Shown here one piece after another: positions 17,740 to 26,919 of a stretch of DNA of 64,000 nucleotides; positions within the stretch are counted from its first letter, which is position 1; each line of letters starts with the position of its first letter. The notes beneath the pieces were generated by a model. It had not been told where the DNA came from and made no database searches. It saw only the letters and a program-made list of their open reading frames with translations. The position numbers and the translations under genes are program-made. Origin of the DNA: Chitinophagaceae bacterium (GTDB lineage: Bacteria > Bacteroidota > Bacteroidia > Chitinophagales > Chitinophagaceae); NCBI GenBank assembly GCA_014379345.1, contig JACMLY010000152.1, forward strand, positions 1 to 64,000. The letters run 5' to 3'.

Positions 17740-18382
17740 GGTATGCAAACGCTTTAATCGCGATTGGATATTTCAAAAATTCTCTTACAATTTCACCAGC
17801 GGACACAGTTACGCCATTACAGGACCAAACGGCTCCGGGAAGTCCACATTGTTACAGGTCATCGGAGGTGCTGTTGCTATGAGTGAGGGAGAGATTAAGT
17901 ACGAAGTTAGAAGTACGAGGTTAGAATCCGGAATTCAGAATCAAGAATCCCCTATCCGGAACATTCCTGCGGATCATGCATTTAAATATATATCGATTGC
18001 GGCGCCTTACCTTGAGGTGATTGAAGAAATGACGGCTGTGGAATTGCTGGAATTTCATCATAAGTTCAAACCTCTTTTGCCCGGCAGCACTATTCCACGG
18101 ATCCTGTCAATTGTTGGGCTGGAGGCGGCAGCTAAAAAGCAAATCCGCTACTACTCGTCCGGGATGAAACAGCGGATAAAACTGGCCCAGGCCATTTTTT
18201 CAAATACGCCTGTAGTACTACTGGATGAACCCTGCACAAATCTTGATACAGAAGGAATAGAATTGTATCAGCAACTGATCAGGGACTATTGTTCGGATAG
18301 ATTGATTATAGTGAGTTCAAACGATATCCAGGAATATGGCTTTTGTGAAGAAAAAATTTCGATAGTAGAATATAAAAGATAA
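17717..18382 (+). CDS. ABC transporter ATP-binding protein
   Basis: A 221-residue ATPase overlapping the end of lpxA (ATG at 17717 or 17720). Walker A is TGPNGSGKSTLLQV, the ABC signature is YYSSGMKQRIKLAQA, Walker B is VVLLDEPCTNLD. It starts like a short-type exporter ATPase (LSEVCKRFNRDWIFQKF), and no permease gene is adjacent. Residues about 61-78 (KYEVRSTRLESGIQNQES) have no place in the fold and are encoded by a GTACGAAG-type word repeat, inserted in the variable loop before ISIAAPYLE, so the insertion appears tolerated in frame. Translational coupling with lpxA suggests a role at the envelope, but the substrate is unknown. Confidence 0.85.
   Translation: MMTISLSEVCKRFNRDWIFQKFSYNFTSGHSYAITGPNGSGKSTLLQVIGGAVAMSEGEIKYEVRSTRLESGIQNQESPIRNIPADHAFKYISIAAPYLEVIEEMTAVELLEFHHKFKPLLPGSTIPRILSIVGLEAAAKKQIRYYSSGMKQRIKLAQAIFSNTPVVLLDEPCTNLDTEGIELYQQLIRDYCSDRLIIVSSNDIQEYGFCEEKISIVEYKR
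17897..17950. repeat. Word repeat inside the ABC ATPase gene
   Basis: AAGTACGAAGTTAGAAGTACGAGGTTAGAATCC and then GGAATTCAGAATCAAGAATCC, in the same words as the intergenic repeats at 10701-10769 and 26875-26915. It is 54 bases and keeps the reading frame. Confidence 0.65.
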
Positions 18383-18400
18383 TTAGGCGATGTGATGTGC

Positions 18401-18435
18401 GATTAGCCGATGTGATGATTAGCCATCGGCTAATC
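18401..18435. terminator. Hairpin between convergent ABC ATPase and alanine dehydrogenase genes
   Basis: GATTAGCCGATG pairs perfectly with CATCGGCTAATC over 12 bp with an 11-base loop. It sits between two convergent genes and may end both transcripts, though no long T-tract follows. The words GATTAGC and CGATGTGATG recur nearby (18384-18465), so it is also part of a local repeat. Confidence 0.5.
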
Positions 18436-18440
18436 AGCTA

Positions 18441-19655
18441 TCATCGTTGGCTGGCGATTAGCAAATTCAGGTCTGTATATTTCAGATCGAAGCGCTGGCT
18501 GAGGTGGAAATTTGTTAAAGCTCCCTTGAATAAATAAATACCGGTGCGCAGGTGCACTTTATGCCAGACAAGGTTTTCAAATCCACCTTCCTCCCCTGCT
18601 TCGAGCAGCAGCGGCATCAATACATTACTGATGGCCTGGGAAGCGGTGCGGGCAAAACCGGAAGGGATATTCGGCACGCAATAGTGGATCACTCCGTATT
18701 TTAAAAAAATCGGGTGTTCATGTGTGGTTATTTCGGCGGTTTCAAAACATCCGCCCCGGTCAACACTTACATCAATGATCACACTTCCGGGGCGCATATT
18801 GCTTACCATTTCTTCAGTCACTACTACAGGCGTGCGGCCACCCTGTGTGCCAAGTGCACCTACCGCCACCTCGCAGGTTTTTAATTGCTTGGAAAGAATG
18901 CGTGGTTCTATAACTGACGTCCAGAGGCGGTGACCAATATTATTCTGCAATCGCTTCAGCCGGTATACACTGTTATCAAAAACCTTTACCGATGCGCCCA
19001 ATGCCAAAGCCGCACGCGCAGCATATTCACCTACAATCCCTGCTCCAAGAATAATGACTTTGGTGGGGGGAATACCGGAAATACCACCCAGCAAAACACC
19101 TTTGCCATGGTTGGCCGAACTGAGGTATTGTGCAGCTATCAACATCACAGAGCTTCCTGCAATTTCGCTCATACTGCGTACGATCGGGTAGGTGCCGCTA
19201 TCATCGCGCAAGGCTTCAAATGAAATGCCGGTGATTTTTTTCTCCATCATCTTTTCCAACAGTTCCGCTTTCATTACAGACATGTGAATAGGGGAAATGA
19301 TCTGCTGGTTCAGCTGCAGGAATGGAAGATCATCATCTACAATCGGCGCAGATTTTACAAGAATTGGCGCTTTAAAAACCTCGGCCTTATCATAAACGAT
19401 CTTTGCACCGGCTTCGCTGTAGTCTTTGTCGCGGAAATGTGCGGCATCGCCTGCATTGTGTTCAAGTACAACATTGTGACCATTACTGATCAGTACACCC
19501 ACGGCATCGGGTGTTAATGCAATTCTGTTTTCCTGGAAAGCTGTTTCTTTTGGAATGCCGATATGTAACTGTGCTCCCTGGGGTTTAATATCAAGCGTTT
19601 CTTCTAAAGTTTCGTAACTGAAAGATGTGCTGATAAGCGGTCTTTGCTGGGACAT
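18441..19655 (-). CDS. ald: Alanine dehydrogenase
   Basis: A 404-residue NAD-dependent dehydrogenase of the alanine dehydrogenase / PntA N-terminal family. The substrate part has HIGIPKETAFQENRIALTPD, with the usual Arg and Lys binders, and SPIHMSVMKAE with the conserved His. The Rossmann domain has VIILGAGIVGEYAARAALALG followed by the acidic residue in VKVFD, and IIDVSVDRGGCFETAE with the active-site Asp region. It interconverts alanine and pyruvate plus ammonia. It has an N-terminal extension of about 30 residues, as in other Bacteroidota. A lysine-biosynthesis or saccharopine-like role cannot be excluded. It stands alone. Confidence 0.85.
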   Translation of the reverse strand: MSQQRPLISTSFSYETLEETLDIKPQGAQLHIGIPKETAFQENRIALTPDAVGVLISNGHNVVLEHNAGDAAHFRDKDYSEAGAKIVYDKAEVFKAPILVKSAPIVDDDLPFLQLNQQIISPIHMSVMKAELLEKMMEKKITGISFEALRDDSGTYPIVRSMSEIAGSSVMLIAAQYLSSANHGKGVLLGGISGIPPTKVIILGAGIVGEYAARAALALGASVKVFDNSVYRLKRLQNNIGHRLWTSVIEPRILSKQLKTCEVAVGALGTQGGRTPVVVTEEMVSNMRPGSVIIDVSVDRGGCFETAEITTHEHPIFLKYGVIHYCVPNIPSGFARTASQAISNVLMPLLLEAGEEGGFENLVWHKVHLRTGIYLFKGALTNFHLSQRFDLKYTDLNLLIASQR

Positions 19656-19722
19656 GGAACTTGACAGTTTACAGTTAGCAGTTAATTTAAATCAGTCTTG
19701 AAATGTATCCGGTCAAATATAC

Positions 19723-20136
19723 TTATTTATCGCCTAAACGTAACCTGCGTGTCCGGCTATCGATAAAATCAACGTAAATATGGAGTGTATTTTCCGGAAA
19801 GATACCGGGCGCTTTTTCTGGCCATTCCACCAGGCAAATATTGCCTGAATAGAAACAATCCTCAACGCCGGCACGAATTGCTTCGTCTTCATCTTTCAGC
19901 CGATACAAATCGATATGAAAGATGGCTCCACCGGGAAATAAGTATTCATTAATTATTGAAAATGTAGGGCTGCTGAAAGAACTGCTAACGTGTTTTACTT
20001 CACACAAAGCATGAATAAAAGTTGTTTTACCACTACCCATTTCACCATGAAAAGCAATTATTTTTCCGTCGTTTACTGCTTGCCAGAATTGCCTCGCCTT
20101 TTCATAGATATCCGCTAGAGCAACGATCATTTCCAT
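19723..20136 (-). CDS. tsaE: tRNA threonylcarbamoyladenosine biosynthesis ATPase TsaE
   Basis: A 137-residue P-loop protein. Walker A is FHGEMGSGKTTFIHALC (about residues 29-45); FSSPTFSIINEYLF is the switch-like region, and IFHIDLYRLKDEDEA with CLVEWPEKAPG are the family's characteristic blocks. TsaE, with TsaB and TsaD, makes the universal t6A37 modification of ANN-decoding tRNAs. The length is close to the usual 140-155 residues. The gene lies on the minus strand, about 70 bases from ald in the same direction, so the two could be co-transcribed. Confidence 0.93.
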   Translation of the reverse strand: MEMIVALADIYEKARQFWQAVNDGKIIAFHGEMGSGKTTFIHALCEVKHVSSSFSSPTFSIINEYLFPGGAIFHIDLYRLKDEDEAIRAGVEDCFYSGNICLVEWPEKAPGIFPENTLHIYVDFIDSRTRRLRLGDK

Positions 20137-20142
20137 GTGAAA

Positions 20143-20245
20143 GGGTTTAAAGTTTAAGGTTTGAGGCTATTTAGGATCTAAGGTCTGATTGATATAACAA
20201 TATCATCAAAAACCTTAAACTTTAAACACTTAAACTTTAAACCCT
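20143..20245. repeat. Inverted AAACTTTAAA repeat between tsaE and the metal ATPase gene
   Basis: GGGTTTAAAGTTTAAGGTTT at 20143-20162 is complemented by AAACCTTAAACTTTAAA at 20210-20226, and a second partial copy ACTTAAACTTTAAACCC follows at 20229-20245. It is gene-free and starts right before the tsaE ATG on the minus strand. Confidence 0.6.
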
Positions 20246-20305
20246 GATTGCAACCACGTGTATTTATTATTTCCTCATTGGTAACACTGGAGAATGCAGA
20301 CCTGG

Positions 20306-20313
20306 TAACTTTG
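20306..20313 (+). promoter_or_regulatory. Promoter -7 box of the metal ATPase gene
   Basis: TAACTTTG, an exact TAnnTTTG match, 23 bases before the ATG at 20336. Confidence 0.45.
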
Positions 20314-20335
20314 CAGCACAAATTAAAATAGATCA

Positions 20336-22459
20336 ATGGAAAAGGTAAATTGGAAAGTAGAAGGGATGACCTGTTCTAATTGTGCGTTAACAATCAGCAA
20401 GTATCTTCAGAAAGAGGGTTTGCAGGATGTTAAGGTAAACCCAATTAATGGGGAGGTTGCATTCGAAATGAATGGCGAAAACAATAAACAAAAATGGCAA
20501 AAGGGCATTGAAAGTCTTGGATACACTGTTAAGGCAGATTCCTTAACGACAGTGGTACCGCGGAAAAAGATCTTTAAAAGCCATGGACAGCGGTTTTTAT
20601 TCTGCCTTATTTTCACCCTGCCCCTGATGTTTCATATGTTAGAAGGATTGATCCACATTCACTGGCTAATGAATCCTTGGGTACAACTTGGTTTGTGCTT
20701 ACCTGTATATATCGTTGGGATGGATTTTTTTGGAAGAAGCGCTATTAAAAGCCTACGCAACGGGATGCCGAATATGAATGTATTGATCGCTATTGGAGCA
20801 ACCGCGGCTTTCATTTATAGCCTGGTGGGCACTCTTTTAAATTTAGGTGAGGGTTACCTGTTTTATGAAACCGCTGCTGCCATCATTACGCTTGTATTTC
20901 TGGGCAATTACCTGGAAGATGCTTCGGTTCAATCAACGCAGAAAGCTCTAAATAATCTGGCTAAATCTCAAAAAGTGATGGCCAATATGATCGCGTTCGA
21001 TGAAAATCACCATGAGTTGATCTTTCCGGTCGAAAATACACAATTGAAACACGGCGATCTTATCCTGATAAAATCAGGCGAGCAGGTGCCTGCCGATTGT
21101 AAGATCTTATGGGGGAACGCGAGTGTTAATGAAGCCATCATTACCGGGGAAAGTCTGCCGCTGGAAAAAAAAGCAAAAGACAATCTTATCGGTGGAAGCC
21201 TTGTCATCGATGGAACCATCAAGGCTCAGGTGACCGCCGAGGCGAAGGATTCTGTTCTATCAAACATTATTAACCTGGTAAAGCAGGCGCAAGGGGAAAA
21301 GCCACCCGTTCAACAAATGGCAGACAGGATCAGTGCTATTTTTGTTCCGGTGGTCTTAGGCATTGCAGCAGTCACTTTTATTGTTAATTATATAATCCTG
21401 CAGGAATTTACACCTTCACTCATGCGAAGCATTGCGGTTCTTGTGATCGCATGCCCCTGCGCGATGGGACTTGCCACACCCGCGGCCATTGCTGTGGGAT
21501 TGGGCAGAGCCGCAAAAAATGGCGTGCTTTTCCGGAATGCAAAAAGCCTCGAACTTTTCAAAGATATCAGGCAGGTAGTATTTGATAAAACCGGAACCCT
21601 GACAACCGGGCAATTTAAGATTGCAAATTTTTCAATACTATCTCGTGCTTTGACTGAAGAAGAATTCAAACGCATTGTTTTTTCGCTTGAAAAATATTCG
21701 AACCATCCAATAGCCAAATCACTTACCACCGCCTGGAAACAAAAAAATGAGATCCGATGGGAAAAGATGGAAGAAATAAAAGGAACCGGCATGAGAGCAA
21801 CGGATAAAGCCGGTGATGAATTCATTGCTGGGTCATACAAAATAGCTGAAGGACTTACAGAAGATAAATCGCATAATATTTATGTTTTAAAAAATAGTCA
21901 ATTGGTAGGATGGATCGATGTTAAAGATGAAATTCGAAACGAAGCTGCAGGAGTGATCAGTTATTTAAAAAAGAAAAATATAAGAACATTTTTATTAAGT
22001 GGCGACCGGTACGAAAAATGCAAAACACTCGCAGGTGAATTGGGCATTGATGAAGTGATTGCAGAACAAACCCCTGAACAAAAATTAAAGGTCATCGAAG
22101 AACTGACCAGGAAGTCGCCCACGGTTATGGTAGGTGATGGCATCAATGATGCCCCTGCTCTTGCTAAAGCCACGATCGGTATTTCCATGAGCGACGCTTC
22201 ACATATCGCCATGCAAACGGCCGATGTGGTACTGATGAACTATGGTTTGAAGAATCTTCCTGTATCCCTGGGATTGGGAAAACATACATATATCACCATC
22301 AAACAAAATCTTTTCTGGGCATTTTTCTACAACATTGTAGCTATTCCGATTGCAGCTTTTGGTTTACTGACTCCGACCTTTGGCGCATTGTTAATGGGGT
22401 TGAGTGATGTTGTATTGGGAGTGAATTCGGTGCGGCTGTTTGTGAAGAAAGTGGTTTGA
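20336..22459 (+). CDS. Heavy-metal (copper-type) P1B ATPase
   Basis: A 707-residue membrane pump. An N-terminal metal-binding domain has GMTCSNCALTISKYL (CxxC at 13-16). Then come eight predicted membrane segments, the actuator loop TGESLPLEKKA, the CPC transmembrane metal site (IACPCAMGLATP, about 373-375), the phosphorylation motif DKTGTLTTG (about 417), and the hinge MVGDGINDAPALAKA (about 600). The CPC motif points to Cu(I) or Ag(I) export. Only one metal-binding domain is present. It stands alone with its own promoter-like box; no copper regulator or chaperone gene is adjacent. Confidence 0.93.
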   Translation: MEKVNWKVEGMTCSNCALTISKYLQKEGLQDVKVNPINGEVAFEMNGENNKQKWQKGIESLGYTVKADSLTTVVPRKKIFKSHGQRFLFCLIFTLPLMFHMLEGLIHIHWLMNPWVQLGLCLPVYIVGMDFFGRSAIKSLRNGMPNMNVLIAIGATAAFIYSLVGTLLNLGEGYLFYETAAAIITLVFLGNYLEDASVQSTQKALNNLAKSQKVMANMIAFDENHHELIFPVENTQLKHGDLILIKSGEQVPADCKILWGNASVNEAIITGESLPLEKKAKDNLIGGSLVIDGTIKAQVTAEAKDSVLSNIINLVKQAQGEKPPVQQMADRISAIFVPVVLGIAAVTFIVNYIILQEFTPSLMRSIAVLVIACPCAMGLATPAAIAVGLGRAAKNGVLFRNAKSLELFKDIRQVVFDKTGTLTTGQFKIANFSILSRALTEEEFKRIVFSLEKYSNHPIAKSLTTAWKQKNEIRWEKMEEIKGTGMRATDKAGDEFIAGSYKIAEGLTEDKSHNIYVLKNSQLVGWIDVKDEIRNEAAGVISYLKKKNIRTFLLSGDRYEKCKTLAGELGIDEVIAEQTPEQKLKVIEELTRKSPTVMVGDGINDAPALAKATIGISMSDASHIAMQTADVVLMNYGLKNLPVSLGLGKHTYITIKQNLFWAFFYNIVAIPIAAFGLLTPTFGALLMGLSDVVLGVNSVRLFVKKVV

Positions 22460-22484
22460 CCTCACCGGGCTTACGGTAATTCAT

Positions 22485-22492
22485 TAAATTTG
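22485..22492 (+). promoter_or_regulatory. Promoter -7 box of recQ
   Basis: TAAATTTG, an exact TAnnTTTG match, 47 bases before the TTG start of recQ. Confidence 0.4.
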
Positions 22493-22538
22493 AGCCGCTA
22501 CGGTTTACACGTCGTAGAACAAATTAATTGGCACCACC

Positions 22539-24440
22539 TTGAATATCCATTGCATCCTTAAACAATACTGGGGCTATGAATCTTTCCGCCCGCTGCAGGA
22601 AGATATTATTCAATCTATTCTTCAGGGCCGCGATGTTTTGGCATTGCTGCCAACGGGTGGTGGCAAGTCTGTTTGCTTCCAGGTGCCGGCTATGGCTATG
22701 GAAGGCTTGTGCCTCGTTATTAGTCCATTGATCGCATTGATGAAAGACCAGGTAGAGAATCTTCGAAAAAAAAATATCACGGCCTATGCGATCTACTCGG
22801 GCATGAGCAGAAAAGAAGTGATCAATGTGCTCAAGGTTGCCGGAGAAAGCAACTGTAAATTCCTGTATGTATCTCCGGAGCGGCTGGAAACAAATCTTTT
22901 TCTGGAATATCTTCCATCTTTTAATACCAGTCTGATTGCCGTTGATGAAGCACATTGCATTTCGCAGTGGGGTTACGATTTCCGTCCGCCTTATTTGCGT
23001 ATCTCCGAGCTGCGTAAAGAATTGCCTGGTGTTCCCGTACTCGCTCTTACTGCTTCCGCTACGCCGGATGTACAAGAAGATATTTGCGAGAAACTGGTCT
23101 TTAAAAAACACAGCGTTTTTCGCCAGTCTTTTGAGCGTCCTAATCTATCGTACAGCGTTTTTAAAGTTGATTCCAAGATCAACAAGATCATAGACATCCT
23201 GCAAAAAGTTATGGGAAGTGGTATCGTGTACTGCAAAAGCAGGAGGCGAACAAAAGATATAAGCGATCTGTTGAACATGCACGGTATTGTTTCCGGTTTT
23301 TATCATGCCGGATTGACGCCTGACGAACGGAGTGCAAAACAGGAAGCGTGGATCAATAATCAGACGAGAACGATGGTTTGCACCAATGCCTTTGGTATGG
23401 GGATTGATAAGCCTGATGTGAGGATTGTGATACATGCAGATGCTCCTGATTGCGTGGAGAACTATTACCAGGAAGCAGGCCGCGCGGGGCGAGATGGCAA
23501 AAAGGCTTACGCCGTTTTGTTATATGAAGCAAAGGAACCGGAAGAATTACAAAACTTACCGCAGATCCGTTTTCCGGCAACGGATCAAATACGTTTGGTA
23601 TACCAGTCATTAATGAACTACCTGCAGGTACCCTCCGGATTGGGCGAAGGAAATTATTATGATTTCGATATGAATGATTTTATTAGAAAATTCAATCACG
23701 ATACACAATTGGCTTTGTATTCATTAAAAGCATTGGAACAGGAACAATTGCTCAGTTTCAATGAGCAGGTTTTTCTTCCCTCCCGAATACAATTCACAAC
23801 AAACAAAGAAATATTATATGAATTTGAGAACAGTCATCCTGACCTTGAACCTGTTATCAAGACCTTGTTGAGAACATATGAAGGGATTTTCGACCAGCCG
23901 GTTTTTATCTATGAAAGAGCCATCGCTTTTATTTTACGGCAGGATGGAGAGTTTGTCAGAAGTTCGCTGAAACAATTGCAGGCTTTTTCAATTATCAGGT
24001 ACACACCGCAAAAAGATTCGCCCCAGATCTTTTTTATTCAAAACAGGGTTCGCACAGAGGATCTGTTCATCAATGAAGAAAACCACAAGAAACGCAGGCA
24101 GCAATTATCAGATCGTATCAGGTCATTTGTAAAATATATCGATGATAAAAAAACCTGCCGCAGTACGATCATCGGAATTTATTTCGGTGATACCACAGTG
24201 AAGCCGTGCGGTATCTGCGACACTTGCTTAGATCACCACAATCATGATCTTTCTTCGGAAGAATTCGAAAAAATTCATCGGAAAATTATTGCCCTTATCC
24301 AGCCAAAACCATTTCAAAGCAGGGATCTTCTGAATCAACTTCCCGGAATCAAAAAAGAAAAAGCCTGGAGAGTGGTTCATTTTCTCCAGGCTGAAAATAA
24401 AATTGAAGTTGATAAAGATGGGATGATCAGGTTAAAGTGA
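22539..24440 (+). CDS. recQ: ATP-dependent DNA helicase RecQ
   Basis: A 633-residue superfamily 2 helicase. Motif 0/I has WGYESFRPLQEDIIQ and LLPTGGGKSVCFQVPA; Walker B is VDEAHCISQWGYDF; motif VI is YYQEAGRAGRDG. The RecQ C-terminal zinc domain has the Cys cluster in CRSTIIGIYF, PCGICDTCLDH (about 545-570). An HRDC domain is not evident at the end. It unwinds DNA for recombination repair. No ATG is available between an in-frame stop at 22515 and the conserved first motif, so the TTG at 22539 is the likely start. It resembles the shorter RecQ paralogs common in Bacteroidota. Confidence 0.93.
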   Translation: MNIHCILKQYWGYESFRPLQEDIIQSILQGRDVLALLPTGGGKSVCFQVPAMAMEGLCLVISPLIALMKDQVENLRKKNITAYAIYSGMSRKEVINVLKVAGESNCKFLYVSPERLETNLFLEYLPSFNTSLIAVDEAHCISQWGYDFRPPYLRISELRKELPGVPVLALTASATPDVQEDICEKLVFKKHSVFRQSFERPNLSYSVFKVDSKINKIIDILQKVMGSGIVYCKSRRRTKDISDLLNMHGIVSGFYHAGLTPDERSAKQEAWINNQTRTMVCTNAFGMGIDKPDVRIVIHADAPDCVENYYQEAGRAGRDGKKAYAVLLYEAKEPEELQNLPQIRFPATDQIRLVYQSLMNYLQVPSGLGEGNYYDFDMNDFIRKFNHDTQLALYSLKALEQEQLLSFNEQVFLPSRIQFTTNKEILYEFENSHPDLEPVIKTLLRTYEGIFDQPVFIYERAIAFILRQDGEFVRSSLKQLQAFSIIRYTPQKDSPQIFFIQNRVRTEDLFINEENHKKRRQQLSDRIRSFVKYIDDKKTCRSTIIGIYFGDTTVKPCGICDTCLDHHNHDLSSEEFEKIHRKIIALIQPKPFQSRDLLNQLPGIKKEKAWRVVHFLQAENKIEVDKDGMIRLK

Positions 24441-24503
24441 AATGCGGTCGACCATCGAAGGTCGACCCAAAATTCATAAGGACATCTTTGTCGACAGAAA
24501 TGA

Positions 24504-25058
24504 TTATTTTTTTGATGGTTGTGCTCCTATCTGCTCCATCATTGTTGCGAATTTCTGGATTGACCGGTGCTCAATGATTTTTCCCTGGTCATTAAATTTA
24601 AAAATATCAACGTCTTTGAATTTGAATGGCTTACCCGTTGCTTTCATCCCCATAAAATCATTTTTAAAAGTTCCGCTCCAGTCGCCATATACATATACAT
24701 AGTCACCATCTGCTGCCGCCATCAAATTATCGCCCTTCCAGTCGGGAAAAGCTGTGGCAAAGCTTTTAAGCATGGTTGTTAATGTATCCTTATTTTTAAT
24801 AACATCCCCGCCCCCATCGCCGTAGTCTGTAACATCAGCTGTTACGTCTTTAAGAACAGAATCCATATTGCCGGTTGCGATAGCCCTCGCACTAGCCAGG
24901 GCAGTTTCTTTATTTCGTTCCTCTTTTTCTTCTGCAGAAGTTGCCCCAACAACAGCAGAGGAATCAGAGCCGGTTGGATAAGATGATGCATTGTCTGGTT
25001 TTTGCTCACAGGCAGTCAGTAACAATGTGACTGCGGCTGATAAAAGCAGCTTGTTCAT
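24504..25058 (-). CDS. SnoaL/NTF2-like lipoprotein
   Basis: A 184-residue protein with a lipoprotein signal peptide (MNKLLLSAAVTLLLTAC, lipobox LTAC, Cys17), followed by a low-complexity linker (PDNASSYPTGSDSS). The mature part has the SnoaL/ester-cyclase-like NTF2 fold: KDTLTTMLKSFATAFPDWKG, then GDYVYVYGDWSGTFKND and KFKDVDIFKFNDQGKIIEH. Such proteins usually have a small pocket; no catalytic residues can be assigned. The residue after the Cys is Glu rather than Asp, so it is probably exported to the outer membrane. It stands alone between recQ and the HerA-like gene. Confidence 0.82.
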   Translation of the reverse strand: MNKLLLSAAVTLLLTACEQKPDNASSYPTGSDSSAVVGATSAEEKEERNKETALASARAIATGNMDSVLKDVTADVTDYGDGGGDVIKNKDTLTTMLKSFATAFPDWKGDNLMAAADGDYVYVYGDWSGTFKNDFMGMKATGKPFKFKDVDIFKFNDQGKIIEHRSIQKFATMMEQIGAQPSKK

Positions 25059-25106
25059 GTTATTTGGTATTTAAATAATGAATGGAATATTTTCAAGATA
25101 AGTGTT

Positions 25107-26669
25107 CTAAAACCAACTATTGGAACTCTTTCTTTTTCTTGTACTGCTTCTTCCTCCGAGTCCCAGGGCGCCGAGTAAGCTTCTCGTGATCACATTGGCT
25201 GCGGTACGGCCGATCTGCCGGGTAACGGAATTATCCAATACCTTTTCCATAGTGGATTTTTCAGGACGCTTAGATGTTTTCTTTTCTACAGCCTGCTCTT
25301 CAGATTTTGCCGCTGCTTCTTCCATTTTTGCATTTAATATTTCATACGCACTTTCGGTATCATCCGTTTCGGCATATTTTTTTGCAAGCCTGGACTTATT
25401 CACCAGTGATTCAATTTCGCTATCACTCAACACATCCATTCTTGATTGTGGCGGAACAAGCATTGTGTGCACCAGGGGAGTAGGAATTCCTTTTTCATTC
25501 AGCATCGTAATGAATGCTTCTCCGATCCCGAGCTGGGTCAGCAATTCATCCACATCATAAAATGTGGTTTCAGGATAATTTTGGGCCGCCAGTTTAATGG
25601 TTTTACGATCGGCTGCTGTAAATGCACGCAACGCATGTTGTACTTTCAAGCCCAGTTGCGACAACACGCCGGCAGGTATATCCTGCGGATTTTGCGTACA
25701 AAAGAATATGCCTACTCCTTTTGAGCGGATCAACTTTATAACGGTTTCTATTTGTTGTAATAAAGCCTCCGTAGCTTCCTGGAAAACCAAATGTGCTTCG
25801 TCAATGATCATCACGAGTTTAGGCTTCTCCATATCACCCTCCTCGGGCAAAGTTGCGTATAGCTCCGCCAACAGGCCAAGCATGAAGGTTGAAAACAATT
25901 TAGGTTTGGTTTGCATATCTGTAACCCTTAACACACTGATCATTCCTCTTCCATCGTCGGAGATACGCAACAGGTCATCTATTTCAAAAGACGGTTCGCC
26001 AAAAAAAACATCTGCGCCCTGTTGCTGCAGTTCAATCACCTTCCGCAAAATCGTTCCGGTTGTTGAGGTCGATATCTTGCCATAATCCTTTTCGATAAGC
26101 GATTTACCTTCATTGCTCACATATTGCAATACTTTGATAAAATCTTTCAAGTCGAGCAATGGCATTGCGTTATCATCGCAATATTTAAAGATCATCGCCA
26201 CCACGCCCTCCTGTGTAGTATTTAATCCTAAGATCTTCGACAGCAGGATCGGCCCAAATTCAGTTACCGTTGCTCTCAACCGCACTCCTTTTTCATTGCT
26301 CAAAGTCAGCAATTCCACGGGATAGCTGGCAGGTGTATAAGTGCCGCCCATTTTTGACATACGTTCTTTGATCTTATCATTGTCCGTGCCGGCCGCCGCT
26401 ATTCCACTCAGATCACCTTTTATATCCATTACTAAAACAGGAACACTGGCATTGCTAAGGCCTTCCGAAATCACCTGCAGGGTTTTTGTTTTACCGGTGC
26501 CGGTGGCGCCTGCTATCAGGCCATGGCGGTTCATAGTACGTAAAGGCAGCAATACTTCTGCTCCTGCCAATATCTCTCCACCCAACATGGCCGTACCGAT
26601 ACGGAAATGCTCCCCTTTAAAACTATAGCCCTGTTGTATTAATTGAACAAAAGCATCTCTATCAGCCAT
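25107..26669 (-). CDS. HerA-like ATPase (DUF853 family)
   Basis: A 520-residue FtsK/HerA-type ATPase. Walker A is AGATGTGKTKTLQVISEG (about residue 53-70); Walker B is LVMIIDEAHLVFQEA (about 285-299), followed by a sensor-like FFCTQNPQDIPAGVLSQLG. The C-terminal part is charged and coiled (SRLAKKYAETDDTESAYEIL, then SEEQAVEKKTSKRPEK) and ends in a basic Gly-rich tail. The family is annotated as helicase HerA-like and occurs widely without NurA, so a link with end resection is not shown. It is predicted to be cytoplasmic, and is a single-gene unit. Confidence 0.88.
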   Translation of the reverse strand: MADRDAFVQLIQQGYSFKGEHFRIGTAMLGGEILAGAEVLLPLRTMNRHGLIAGATGTGKTKTLQVISEGLSNASVPVLVMDIKGDLSGIAAAGTDNDKIKERMSKMGGTYTPASYPVELLTLSNEKGVRLRATVTEFGPILLSKILGLNTTQEGVVAMIFKYCDDNAMPLLDLKDFIKVLQYVSNEGKSLIEKDYGKISTSTTGTILRKVIELQQQGADVFFGEPSFEIDDLLRISDDGRGMISVLRVTDMQTKPKLFSTFMLGLLAELYATLPEEGDMEKPKLVMIIDEAHLVFQEATEALLQQIETVIKLIRSKGVGIFFCTQNPQDIPAGVLSQLGLKVQHALRAFTAADRKTIKLAAQNYPETTFYDVDELLTQLGIGEAFITMLNEKGIPTPLVHTMLVPPQSRMDVLSDSEIESLVNKSRLAKKYAETDDTESAYEILNAKMEEAAAKSEEQAVEKKTSKRPEKSTMEKVLDNSVTRQIGRTAANVITRSLLGALGLGGRSSTRKRKSSNSWF

Positions 26670-26750
26670 AAGAATATTTATGAAGGGAAAGTTACGGGAT
26701 TGAAAGAAACGAGGGACAGAATTTTCTTGGCATGGCTGTAGTGACTATTT

Positions 26751-26864
26751 TCCTCTATGTCCCCATTATTCTATGTGGTAAATTGAATGCGCCCTGGCAG
26801 TTTCAAAACCGTGCAAGAATTTTTTTACCACATAGAATCATAGGGACATAGAAGGAACATAGAA
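26751..26864. repeat. Hairpin element copy 2, centre inverted relative to copy 1
   Basis: The right arm (26824-26864) is nearly identical to the arm of the element at 10873-10913. The left arm is shorter (26751-26782, TCCTCTATGTCCCCATTATT). The centre reads TTGAATGCGCCCTGGCAG and CGTGCAAGAATT, which is the reverse complement of the centre of copy 1 with a few changes. It is followed by GTACGAAG words, as in copy 1. Confidence 0.8.
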
Positions 26865-26874
26865 TTTCTTAAAC

Positions 26875-26918
26875 TTCTTACTTCGTATTTCGTACTTCTA
26901 ACTTCGTACATCGTACAT
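26875..26918. repeat. Word repeat at the end of the GroES-like gene
   Basis: CTTCTTACTTCGTATTTCGTACTTCTAACTTCGTACATCGTACATC, the same words as at 10701-10769. It ends directly at the stop codon of the minus-strand gene at 26920. Confidence 0.6.
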
Positions 26919-26919
26919 C

